From Flavobacterium notoginsengisoli (GTDB taxonomy: Bacteria > Bacteroidota > Bacteroidia > Flavobacteriales > Flavobacteriaceae), in assembly GCF_014207905.1 (NCBI RefSeq), contig NZ_JACHLB010000011.1, positions 1 through 64,000 on the forward strand: DNA of 64,000 nucleotides, in the 5' to 3' direction. Below are positions 8,903 to 17,369 of this stretch, piece by piece. Position numbers and translations under genes: made by a program. Each line of letters starts with the position of its first letter. The stretch's first letter is position 1. The notes under the pieces were generated by a model. That model ran no database searches. It was given only the letters and a program-made list of their open reading frames with translations, and had not been told where the DNA came from.

Positions 8903-10882
8903 TTAAATCGTTTTTAATTTCAAAACAGTAACAGAATAGGCAGGAAGACTCAATTGTTGTTTTCCTTTTGTTACTTTATATTCACTTTGTTTTGGAGTAA
9001 TTTTTTTAGGATCTGCAAAAGTGTTTTCATCTTGCAAATTGGCGCTTACTAAACTAATTATACTTCCTTTTGATCCTAGTTTTGCTCCTTTCAAATCAAT
9101 ACTTACATCTGATGCTGTTGCGGCTGTATTTACCAATTTCACAATAATTTCTTTACTGTTTGCATCTTTTACAGCCGATGCATATAAATTATTCTGTCCA
9201 ATTAAAGCTTTTCCATCTTGGGTAATATTCAACAAATCTGTTCCTTTATTGGTTGAAAATAATTGTTGAACGTAATAATTAGCAGAACCATAAGATTGTA
9301 AGTTATTAAACCAAATCATATCTGGTGTCCATTGCCAAGCATCTTCGTGAGCCATTAAAGGTGCGTACGAAGTCAAATGAACAACTTCTGCATTTCTTTC
9401 TAAACCAGTCATAAATGCGGCTTCAGAGAAAGCACATTCCCAGTTGTTTCTATTATTTGGGTTAGCTCCCGAAACACTCTGCGCTGCATATTCTCCTGCA
9501 AATATTTTAGGTCCTTTTCGGTCATAATTATCATAGCGTCCTGCATTTTCTCTAAACCATTGCGGACTTCTGTAATAATGCTCGTCTACCAATTCTGCGT
9601 TTAGTTTTTTAAGTTCTTTCATTGCATAATCAAAATGCTCACCATCTGGCGAAGGACCGGCTCCAGAAACAATAATAATATTTGGATATTTTGCTTTTAT
9701 GGCTTTTTCAAAAACTTTAAATCTTTCAATATAATCTTGTCCCCATTGCTCATTTCCCACTCCAATAAATTTTAGATTGAATGGTTTTGGATGTCCCATA
9801 TCAGAACGGATTTTCCCCCAAGTCGTTGTAACTGCTCCATTCGCAAATTCAATTAAATCTAAAGCATCTTGTACATAAGGATCTAATTCGTCCATTGAAG
9901 CTAATTCTCCTGTATTGTATTGACACGCCATTCCACAGCTTAAAATTGGAAGAGGTTCTGCACCAATATCTTCTGAAAGCAGGAAATATTCAAAAAATCC
10001 TAAACCAAAACTTTGAAAATAATCTGGTGTTAATTTGTGATTGAATTCCACGTTCCATCTGTTCATCATCGTTTTTCTATCCTCAACATTTCCAACCGAT
10101 TTTTTCCATTGATAACGATCTGATAAAGTTCTTCCTTCAACAATACAACCACCAGGAAAACGTAAAAATCCTGGTTTAACATCGTATAAAAGCTGTACTA
10201 AATCTTTACGAAGTCCGTTCTTTCTATTCTTCCACGTGTCTTCAGGAAATAGCGAAATCATATCCAAATCGATTGTTCCTGTTCCTTCAAAAGTGATTTT
10301 CAATTTAGCCTTAGCTTCGGTTTGAGTCCCCATAATCTGTGACACGTAAGTAGTCCATTGCTTTGATTTTGGAACAATACTCGTTTCACCAATTACTTTT
10401 TGGTCTTTATCAATAAATTGGAAAATAATTTTCTTAACGTCTCCATTATGATTAAAAGCCTTTAATGAAAGATTGTATTTTGCATCTTTCTTTACTCCCA
10501 TTCCTCTAAATCCTTCATTTATTAGGGAATAACCTTTATCATTATTGATTTCAACTCTGCAAAAATTAGTGTTATTTGCCGCAACGTTTACAGGAAGTGC
10601 CATTCCAGATTCTTTATTCATAGAAGATCTGTTTGTTTTCGGCTGTTCCCATCCCATTAAAGGTTTTTCAAATTCAAAAGATCTGTTTTTAATCATTTCC
10701 GCATATAATCCTCCGTCTGCAGCAAAATTGATATCTTCGAAAAATAACCCAAACATAGTTGGTTCTATTTTAGTAATGGATTTGGAAGCATCAACTTCTA
10801 AAACTGCTTTTTGTGCATTTCCAGAAATACTGCTAAATAGCAAACTTCCTATGAATAATGTTGAAATTACGTTTATTTTCAT
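8903..10882 (-). CDS. GH51 alpha-L-arabinofuranosidase
   Basis: This is a 659-residue secreted GH51 retaining arabinofuranosidase. The acid/base is E378 (GVGNEQ), the substrate-binding HYY lies in VDEHYY, and the nucleophile is E464 (AGEYA). It has the N-terminal FFEDINFAADGGLYAEMI signature, a carbohydrate-binding-like insertion at about residues 110-220, and a C-terminal beta-sandwich ending in SVTVLKLK. The signal peptide ends ...ISGNAQ. It is similar along its length to the GH51 half of the gene at 2312-4870 but lacks the degenerate propeller. It probably acts in the periplasm on arabinan or arabinogalactan side chains. Confidence 0.92.
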   Translation of the reverse strand: MKINVISTLFIGSLLFSSISGNAQKAVLEVDASKSITKIEPTMFGLFFEDINFAADGGLYAEMIKNRSFEFEKPLMGWEQPKTNRSSMNKESGMALPVNVAANNTNFCRVEINNDKGYSLINEGFRGMGVKKDAKYNLSLKAFNHNGDVKKIIFQFIDKDQKVIGETSIVPKSKQWTTYVSQIMGTQTEAKAKLKITFEGTGTIDLDMISLFPEDTWKNRKNGLRKDLVQLLYDVKPGFLRFPGGCIVEGRTLSDRYQWKKSVGNVEDRKTMMNRWNVEFNHKLTPDYFQSFGLGFFEYFLLSEDIGAEPLPILSCGMACQYNTGELASMDELDPYVQDALDLIEFANGAVTTTWGKIRSDMGHPKPFNLKFIGVGNEQWGQDYIERFKVFEKAIKAKYPNIIIVSGAGPSPDGEHFDYAMKELKKLNAELVDEHYYRSPQWFRENAGRYDNYDRKGPKIFAGEYAAQSVSGANPNNRNNWECAFSEAAFMTGLERNAEVVHLTSYAPLMAHEDAWQWTPDMIWFNNLQSYGSANYYVQQLFSTNKGTDLLNITQDGKALIGQNNLYASAVKDANSKEIIVKLVNTAATASDVSIDLKGAKLGSKGSIISLVSANLQDENTFADPKKITPKQSEYKVTKGKQQLSLPAYSVTVLKLKTI

Positions 10883-11009
10883 TGTATTATTTTTATATTA
10901 AGAATATACTTGCAATATATTAATTAATCTTTTTAAAGTCTATAGAAAGTATCACGCTAGAAAGATTTATTGTGACTTTTACACTTATATTTTTACTAAA
11001 AAGAATAAA

Positions 11010-12449
11010 TTACTTTTTAACTGCTTCATACTTATTTGGAAAAGCTGCTTCTCCATCTAAATTCACCACTTTCAAAACATCCACATTTTTACTTTCTACA
11101 GCATGTTTAAAATACTCAGGTTTGTTTTTTCCCCATTGAACTGTACAATTTTGAACTTTTATGCTTTCGGCAGTATCAAAATAAAATCCTGAAGTACTTC
11201 CTTTTACAAAACCTTCTACATTTGCTGGACGTCTATCATATAATCCGCCAGGAAAAGAAGTAGTTTTGTCCATAAAGACACTCACATTCTCAAAAACAAT
11301 ATTCTTGATTTTATCTTTGGATTCTCCGCTTACAAAAACACCGTTTTCTCCTGTACATTGAATATTTGTAAAATAAATATTTTTGATTTCTCCCACTTTT
11401 CCTTCTGTCGCTCCTTTTGGAAAACGCCAGTTCGCATCTTTATGATTCCCTTTTGCTCTACTAAAAGCCGTTACATAAATTGGCTCTGCTTTCCCCCACC
11501 AAGTGTCGGTGTTTAATTTACTTTCGATAATGATATTGGAGAAAATAACATCGCTCACCGTTCCTTCATCGCGATTCTGAATTCCTAAAGCGCGATTGCT
11601 ATTTTTGATAATACAATTATTGAACACCACTTGTCGAATAGCATCCATATTTTCTGAACCAATTTTAATGGCACAGCTGCTGCTTGTCATCGTGCAATTG
11701 GTCACTGTAATATTTTCACAAGCACCAAATTCTTCGAACTCTCTTCTGTTTTTCAAGCAGATACAATCGTCTCCACTTTCTATATAACAATCACTGATTC
11801 TCACATTTTTAGAATGATCTAAATCGATTCCGTCACTGTTACGAACTTTTAAGCTATTTAATAAAGTAATTCCGCTGATTACAACATCATTACAACCAAT
11901 CAAATGCACTGTCCAATAGGCCGAATTTCCAATGTGAACATCTTTAATTCTAATGTTTTTTCCGCCAATAATTGTCAATACATGAGGTCTTGGATCTAAT
12001 ACATTAAATGGTTTTAAAATATAAGCGTCTTCCTCTTCTGCTCCCATAAAAGAAATTCCGTTTCCATCTATTTTTCCGCTTCCGCTAATGGTAAAATCTT
12101 CTATATTTTCTCCTCCAATCCAAATTGTCCCTTCTCCCGGATTGGTTCTGAAAGCGCTTTTAGTATACAGTTTTTCATCTGGACTTGCTAATAATTTAGC
12201 ACCAGCTTCAATATGTAAATCAACTTTTGATTTTACATCTATTGGCCCAGCCAAAAAGGTAAAAGGCGCAGGGATTAGAACCCTTCCACCAGTTTTACTG
12301 CATTCATCAATTGCTTTTTGAATGGCTGCCGCATCATTGGTTTTTCCGTCTCCTTTTGCTCCGTATTTTTTAATGTCGTAAATCTTTTGTGCATTAGTCA
12401 TCAGGGAAATACAGAAAATTAGGATTGCGATTATAGATTTCTTTTTCAT
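11010..12449 (-). CDS. Divergent GH28 glycoside hydrolase, secreted
   Basis: This is a right-handed parallel beta-helix of the GH28 (polygalacturonase) family. The N-terminal YDIKKYGAKGDGKTNDAAAI signature is clear, as are the catalytic-type motifs NSDGIDLD and SGDDCICLKN. The GHG motif of polygalacturonases is replaced by SSSCAIKIGSE, and the RIK motif by a sequence around LGIQNRDEG. Action on something other than plain homogalacturonan is therefore likely. The ATG at 12449 starts a typical signal peptide (MKKKSIIAILIFCISLMTNAQ). The upstream ATG at 12506 is rejected because that extension lies in a palindromic repeat. It is the second of two adjacent GH28 genes. Confidence 0.85.
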   Translation of the reverse strand: MKKKSIIAILIFCISLMTNAQKIYDIKKYGAKGDGKTNDAAAIQKAIDECSKTGGRVLIPAPFTFLAGPIDVKSKVDLHIEAGAKLLASPDEKLYTKSAFRTNPGEGTIWIGGENIEDFTISGSGKIDGNGISFMGAEEEDAYILKPFNVLDPRPHVLTIIGGKNIRIKDVHIGNSAYWTVHLIGCNDVVISGITLLNSLKVRNSDGIDLDHSKNVRISDCYIESGDDCICLKNRREFEEFGACENITVTNCTMTSSSCAIKIGSENMDAIRQVVFNNCIIKNSNRALGIQNRDEGTVSDVIFSNIIIESKLNTDTWWGKAEPIYVTAFSRAKGNHKDANWRFPKGATEGKVGEIKNIYFTNIQCTGENGVFVSGESKDKIKNIVFENVSVFMDKTTSFPGGLYDRRPANVEGFVKGSTSGFYFDTAESIKVQNCTVQWGKNKPEYFKHAVESKNVDVLKVVNLDGEAAFPNKYEAVKK

Positions 12450-12467
12450 GTTTTTTATTTTTTTTAT

Positions 12468-12645
12468 GCCGCAAAGGCTCAAAGACACTAAGTTTTTTTG
12501 TTTCACGCAGATCTGGCAGATTTAGGCAGATTTTATTAGATTTTTTTTTTGATATCTGCAGAATCTGCTTAAATCTTTTTAAATCTGCGTGAAACAAAAT
12601 TTTACAATCGAGTTAAAAAACTTTGCGCCTTTGCAGCTTTGTGGC
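12468..12645. repeat. Nested palindromic intergenic repeat
   Basis: The outer arms are GCCGCAAAGGCTCAAAGAC... (12468-12499) and ...TTTGCGCCTTTGCAGC/TTTGTGGC (12615-12645). They enclose an imperfect palindrome whose ends are TTTCACGCAGAT (from about 12500) and ATCTGCGTGAAA (to about 12596). The outer arms belong to the same sequence family as the element at 14197-14310. Confidence 0.75.
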
Positions 12646-12651
12646 CAACCA

Positions 12652-14181
12652 TTAATGTGCTGGTAATTCAAATTTATTTTGCTCTGGTTCTATTTTTCTT
12701 TTTGCAGCTTCGCTATCCAAATTACTTGATGGAACATCTTTAAAAATAATTTGATTGATTTTATCTGATGGAATATCAATAGTTTTCATCGTCAGATTTT
12801 TTACATCATCAAAAACAAAGGCTGGACGAAAATCTTCTTTATCCAAAACCAATTTTATGTTTTTCATTTCGATTCCGTTTACGTGACGAACGTAAAATCC
12901 CCAAGAAGGCAATTCTCCAAACATGGTAAATTCAGGATATCCGTTGATATTTTCTTTTACATCTTTTAATCGGCTTAACGGATGATACGCCATTCCTTTT
13001 GAAGCTCTTCCCGGATAAACGATTTCTATGTTTTCTAAAGTTACATTCTCGATTGAATGCCCCGGAATTCCAGCAATTGAAGATGGAAACGGATTATGGA
13101 AATAATCAACTTCCGGGCCTCTCATATCGTAATCAATATCAGGACGACCAAACGGAATCTGCGCTTTTACATTTTTAACTGATACGTTTTTGATGTAACC
13201 TGGTTTATCACCATTTCTGTGACCTAAACGAATCAAGATTGCATTTCCAGTATTCACAGCCGTAATATCAGAAACTTTGATGTTCTCAATTTCAGCTCCA
13301 TCAACAGATTCAATGGCAACCGCTGATCTGAATGTATCAAAAACTTTAATATTTTCGATTGTTACGTTTTTAAAACTTCCATAAGAACCCGTTCCGAATT
13401 TTACAGCATTCGCACTTGATCTAATCGTACAATTTCCAATGTAAATATTGTTATTATGCAATCCTGGTATTTCCGATTTTAAACAGATTCCGTCATCGGC
13501 AGCGTTTACATTGCAATTCGTAATTCGGGCATTTTCACAGCCGTCAAGATCAATTCCGTCATTATTCCAATATGCACGGCTTTCTACTTTCATAAAATCA
13601 ATTACAATGTTTTTGCATGCTCTGAAACACATTGTCCAGCCCGGACTGTTTTTCAAGGTAATTTGAGTCATGGTAATCGAATCACATTTTACAAACGAAA
13701 TCAGTTTTCCTCTTCCGTCTTCAGGACGCATTCTTCTGTAATTGTATTTTGGATCAATTCGAACTCCTGTATGATGCAGAGAATCTATTGCCAAAGCCAA
13801 TTCTCTTCCTTGCCCGTCTATAATTCCTTTTCCGTTTACAGCAATATTTTTCGATTCATTTGCAATAATAAAAGCTCTAATTCCTTCGTATTTTGGATAA
13901 TCATCTGGATTAGTACTTCCTAATAATGTTGCACCTTCTTCAAAAAATAATTCTACATCATTTTTCAAAATAATACTTCCAGATAAAAATGTTCCTTTAG
14001 AAAAAACAACTTTCCCGCCTTTATTTTTGTTTGCTGCATCAATTGCTTTCTGGATTGCTTTTGTATTCAACGTTTTTCCGTCTCCAACAGCGCCGTATTT
14101 TTTGACATCAAATACTTTCTGTGCCGAAACAGTTATGGAAATACAAAAAATAAAAAGTACGATTACTAAATTTCTTTTCAT
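12652..14181 (-). CDS. Divergent GH28 glycoside hydrolase, secreted
   Basis: This is a 509-residue GH28 parallel beta-helix with a signal peptide (MKRNLVIVLFIFCISITVSAQ). It has the FDVKKYGAVGDGKTLNTKAI start, NNDGIDLDG, and AADDGICLKS, where the usual Gly before DD is replaced by Ala. As in its neighbour, the GHG histidine motif is missing (SSANAVKFGTGS). The family is known to include exo-acting and rhamnogalacturonan-type enzymes besides polygalacturonases. The missing motifs argue against simple polygalacturonase activity. The next GH28 gene follows after a palindromic repeat. Confidence 0.85.
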   Translation of the reverse strand: MKRNLVIVLFIFCISITVSAQKVFDVKKYGAVGDGKTLNTKAIQKAIDAANKNKGGKVVFSKGTFLSGSIILKNDVELFFEEGATLLGSTNPDDYPKYEGIRAFIIANESKNIAVNGKGIIDGQGRELALAIDSLHHTGVRIDPKYNYRRMRPEDGRGKLISFVKCDSITMTQITLKNSPGWTMCFRACKNIVIDFMKVESRAYWNNDGIDLDGCENARITNCNVNAADDGICLKSEIPGLHNNNIYIGNCTIRSSANAVKFGTGSYGSFKNVTIENIKVFDTFRSAVAIESVDGAEIENIKVSDITAVNTGNAILIRLGHRNGDKPGYIKNVSVKNVKAQIPFGRPDIDYDMRGPEVDYFHNPFPSSIAGIPGHSIENVTLENIEIVYPGRASKGMAYHPLSRLKDVKENINGYPEFTMFGELPSWGFYVRHVNGIEMKNIKLVLDKEDFRPAFVFDDVKNLTMKTIDIPSDKINQIIFKDVPSSNLDSEAAKRKIEPEQNKFELPAH

Positions 14182-14196
14182 TTCTTTTCTTTTTTT

Positions 14197-14310
14197 GCCA
14201 CAAAGACACTAAGTCGCAAAGTTCTTTATAAACTTTGCGCTTTTGCGTCTTTGCGAGCAATTTTAAATTCAATCTTTTAAATAAACTTTGAGCCTTAGCG
14301 CCTTCGTGGC
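14197..14310. repeat. Palindromic intergenic repeat (GCCACAAAG family)
   Basis: GCCACAAAGACACTAAGTCG (14197-14216, continuing to 14221) is inverted imperfectly by AACTTTGAGCC...CTTCGTGGC (14284-14310). Inside is a further CTTTGCGCTTTTGCGTCTTTG segment (14233-14253). It is related in sequence to the outer arms of the 12468-12645 element. It lies between the symporter and the first GH28 gene. Confidence 0.7.
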
Positions 14311-14320
14311 AAAATAAAAT

Positions 14321-15958
14321 TTACCAGAAAACAGTATACAAAGCCACTAATATTCCACTGATTATAAATGAGCCAACAATAAATTCTGATGATACTTTAA
14401 ACATCGATTTATCTACCGTTATTTCATGATTTTTAGATTCTTCTTCTGAAACTGGACTTGCCAAACTAATTCCGATCATTATAAATACAATTATAAAGAA
14501 AACAATAGTCATTCTGTCTAAGAAAGGATAATCTGGGAAAGCGCCTTCTGTCCACATTGGCAAAAATTTCAGTATTGCAGCCAATGGCACAGTTAATAAA
14601 GCTCCCGCAAGTCCCGCTGCTGGAGTTGTTTTTTTCCAGAACATTCCCAATAAGAAAATGGCTAGAACTCCCGGAGAAAAGAAACCAACATATTCCTGAA
14701 TAAATTGATATGCTTGATCTAATGATTTTAAAGCTGGAGCTACAAAAGCCGCAATAATCATACAAACCACAACGCACCATCTTCCTGTACGAACCAATTT
14801 CTTTTCTGATGCTTGAGAATTGAAATATTTTTTATAAATATCTAAAGAAAAAATGGTCGAAATACTATTGGCTTTTCCTGCCAAAGAAGCCACAATTGCT
14901 GCCGTTAAAGCTGCCAAAGCTACACCTTTTAATCCTGCAGGAAGTAAATTCATTAAAGTCGGATACGCATGATCTGGTTTTAAAACTCCTGCTGCATCCA
15001 CCATTTCTTGTTGAAACATACCATTTTCGTGCATTACAAACATGGCAATACCCGGAAGAACAGCAATAATTGGAACTAATAATTTCAAGAAAGCCGCAAA
15101 TAAAATTCCTTTACGTGCAGTTTTTAAATCGGCTCCTAAAGCTCTTTGAACAATATATTGATTACAACCCCAATAAGCTAAATTGTTGATTAACATTCCG
15201 CCCACTAAAACTGACATACCTGGCAATTCATTATAATGTGGATTGGATTCGTCTAAAATCATATGTAAATGTCCGGGCGCTTCTTGAGCAATTATTGAAA
15301 GTCCTTTTAGAATATCATTTCCAAATCCGAATTGATCTGAAAGCAATGTCAAAGCCAAATAAGTTGTTACTAATCCTCCTAAAATTAGCACAATAACCTG
15401 AAACATATCTGTATATCCGATTACTTTCATTCCTCCTAAAGTTACAATTACAGAGAACAAACTCAACCCAATTACACAAAACTGAAAACTTATCGGTGCT
15501 ATCGAAGAAATAGCCAGAGCACCTAAATAAATAATTGAAGTAAGGTTAACAAATACATAGATTAACAGCCAAATAATAGCCATAATTGTACTTACAGTTC
15601 CGCTATATCTTTTAGCTAAAAACTGTGGCATTGTGAATATTTTGTTCTTTAAATAAACTGGCAAAATAAACATTGCGACAATGATCAATGTTGCGGCCGA
15701 CATCCATTCGTAAGATGCAATGGCTAGACCGATTGCAAAGCCCGAACCGCTCATGCCGATAAAGTGTTCCGCCGAAATATTAGACGCAATTAATGACGCT
15801 CCAATTGCCCACCAAGTAAGCGATCCTTCGGCCAAAAAATATTCGTTGGAACTAGTTGCTGCAGTTTTTTTGCTTCTATAAATATACATTCCATAGCTGG
15901 TAACTATGACAAAGTAGATAAAGAAAACAATATAATCTGCGGTTTGTAATACATTCAT
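14321..15958 (-). CDS. Sodium/solute symporter, SSS (SGLT-like) family
   Basis: This inner-membrane sodium-coupled symporter of the solute:sodium symporter family has about 14 hydrophobic segments over 545 residues. The vSGLT-like signature WWAIGASLIASNISAE is present. By recall of the vSGLT sugar site, several ligands appear kept: YEWMSA, NLAYWGCNQY (with the Tyr gate) and FLKLLVP. The glutamine of NISAEQF is His here (H65). The family carries galactose, glucose, myo-inositol, uronates and other solutes. Co-transcription with myo-inositol oxygenase makes inositol or a released sugar plausible. It is cytoplasmic-membrane bound, without a cleaved signal peptide. Confidence 0.88.
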   Translation of the reverse strand: MNVLQTADYIVFFIYFVIVTSYGMYIYRSKKTAATSSNEYFLAEGSLTWWAIGASLIASNISAEHFIGMSGSGFAIGLAIASYEWMSAATLIIVAMFILPVYLKNKIFTMPQFLAKRYSGTVSTIMAIIWLLIYVFVNLTSIIYLGALAISSIAPISFQFCVIGLSLFSVIVTLGGMKVIGYTDMFQVIVLILGGLVTTYLALTLLSDQFGFGNDILKGLSIIAQEAPGHLHMILDESNPHYNELPGMSVLVGGMLINNLAYWGCNQYIVQRALGADLKTARKGILFAAFLKLLVPIIAVLPGIAMFVMHENGMFQQEMVDAAGVLKPDHAYPTLMNLLPAGLKGVALAALTAAIVASLAGKANSISTIFSLDIYKKYFNSQASEKKLVRTGRWCVVVCMIIAAFVAPALKSLDQAYQFIQEYVGFFSPGVLAIFLLGMFWKKTTPAAGLAGALLTVPLAAILKFLPMWTEGAFPDYPFLDRMTIVFFIIVFIMIGISLASPVSEEESKNHEITVDKSMFKVSSEFIVGSFIISGILVALYTVFW

Positions 15959-16015
15959 AATAGTGTGGTTATTGTGTGGTTAGATAGTAAGATGTATTTT
16001 AAAATTTAATCGATG

Positions 16016-17158
16016 CTAAATTTTAAGAAACCATTTCTTTTTATAGAGAAAATAAAGCAATAAAAGCTGAATTATCGTAACAGATAGAGCGGCAAAAAAC
16101 GGTTGCCATATTAAAGGCGTAAAATTTATAAGTCCGCCAAAAACGTAATCTGCAGTATGTTTAAAATCGACTAAACCTTCTGCGGCAATGTAAATTAAAA
16201 TCGAATTTGAACCGATTAAGATTAACGGAAAAGCCCATTTTTGAAAACCGAAATAATCAATTATTAAATAGAAAAAGACAAAAAATAAAATGCTAAATCC
16301 GCCAACAAAACATACAAAAGAACTTGTCCATAAATGTTTGTTTATTGGAAAATTTATATCCCAAATTAAACCTGCAATTATCAGAACTATAGCCGTTAAA
16401 GCCATCAAAAGCAATTTTACTTTTATTGAAAATGGGCATTTTGCTTTTAAAAATGTTCCTATAAAAACTCCTAATAAAGCAGTTGCAATGGCTGGTATCG
16501 TAGAAAATATTCCTTCTGGATCGTATACCGTACTGTGCAATCTTCCAGGCAAAAGCAATCTATCAATATAGCCTTCCAGCGAACCTTCTTTGGTTAAAAC
16601 TCCTTCTCCAAATCCGGGAACGGGAATCCATTTCATCGCAATGTAATAGCCAATCAAAATACCAAAGAACCAGATTAATTGCTTTTTAAAATCAAAATTC
16701 AAATAAAGAACTCCAGCAAAAAACCACGCTAATCCAATTCTGCCTAAAACACTTGCAAAACGTGTCTGATCGAAACCATCAAATCGCAATAATCCATTTA
16801 CAACAAATCCTAAAACCAGTAAAATACAGGTTCTTTTTAGCATTGATAAATATATTTTTCGCTTTTCACTTGTAGGCAAATCTTTTGGCGATTTCACTCC
16901 AGCCTGTTGCATTTTCTTTTCAAAAGAAAAAGGCATCGAAACTCCAGCAACAAATAAAAAGACAGGAAAAATCATATCATAGAATGTAATTCCATTCCAT
17001 TCCGCATGATGCAATTGCGATGACATCCAAATAAAAATCGGAATTGGAGCTGCTTTGGCTAGAGCATGAACGATGTGTTCTCCGCTCATAATCCAAAACA
17101 TAACAAATCCTCGAAGCACATCTAAAGAGATTAGTCTTCCATTTGTAGGGTTACTCAT
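16016..17158 (-). CDS. HGSNAT-like membrane acyltransferase (DUF5009 family)
   Basis: This multi-pass membrane protein of 380 residues has about 10-11 hydrophobic helices. The N-terminal RLISLDVLRGFVMF and the loop HHAEWNGITFYDMIFP match the family that includes human heparan-alpha-glucosaminide N-acetyltransferase. The active-site His of that enzyme, in its KHASWNG loop, aligns with H51 here. HGSNAT passes acetyl groups across a membrane to terminal alpha-glucosamine, which makes the sugar a substrate for GH89. A GH89 is present at 39789-41960, and both genes sit under the same putative operator. DUF5009 proteins occur in many Bacteroidetes glycan loci and their acceptors are unproven. The family call is firm; the function is inferred. 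Confidence 0.8.
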   Translation of the reverse strand: MSNPTNGRLISLDVLRGFVMFWIMSGEHIVHALAKAAPIPIFIWMSSQLHHAEWNGITFYDMIFPVFLFVAGVSMPFSFEKKMQQAGVKSPKDLPTSEKRKIYLSMLKRTCILLVLGFVVNGLLRFDGFDQTRFASVLGRIGLAWFFAGVLYLNFDFKKQLIWFFGILIGYYIAMKWIPVPGFGEGVLTKEGSLEGYIDRLLLPGRLHSTVYDPEGIFSTIPAIATALLGVFIGTFLKAKCPFSIKVKLLLMALTAIVLIIAGLIWDINFPINKHLWTSSFVCFVGGFSILFFVFFYLIIDYFGFQKWAFPLILIGSNSILIYIAAEGLVDFKHTADYVFGGLINFTPLIWQPFFAALSVTIIQLLLLYFLYKKKWFLKI

Positions 17159-17204
17159 TTTTTTAATGTTCAGTGGTCGGTTGATAGTTTTTTTTAGAAT
17201 TCTT

Positions 17205-17368
17205 TTCAGTATTCAGTTACAGTCGCAGTTTTCAGTGCTAATTGCGACTGAAAACCGAGACTGAAAACTGAAACCGAACTTATTTAAGTTAAAGTGGTTT
17301 AATAATAAATTTTTAATTTTCAGTCGCAGTCTCAGTATTCAGTGTAAACTGAGACTGCAAACTGAAAA
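17205..17368. repeat. Tandem pair of CAGTCGCAGT-type palindromic repeats
   Basis: The first unit (17205-17272) begins TTCAGTATTCAG and contains CAGTCGCAGTTTTCAGT inverted as ATTGCGACTGAAAAC. The second (17317-17368) begins TTTTCAGTCGCAGTCTCAGT and is inverted by ACTGAGACTGCAAACTGAAAA. They fill the gap between GH2 and the acyltransferase gene. Confidence 0.7.
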
Positions 17369-17369
17369 C

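Noticed and set aside
10545..10901. 118-codon plus-strand frame opposite GH51
   Set aside because: It mirrors conserved GH51 coding sequence, and no independent features were found.
12450..12506. N-terminal extension of the GH28 gene to an earlier ATG
   Set aside because: The extension is made of intergenic palindromic repeat and would hide the signal peptide that begins at 12449.
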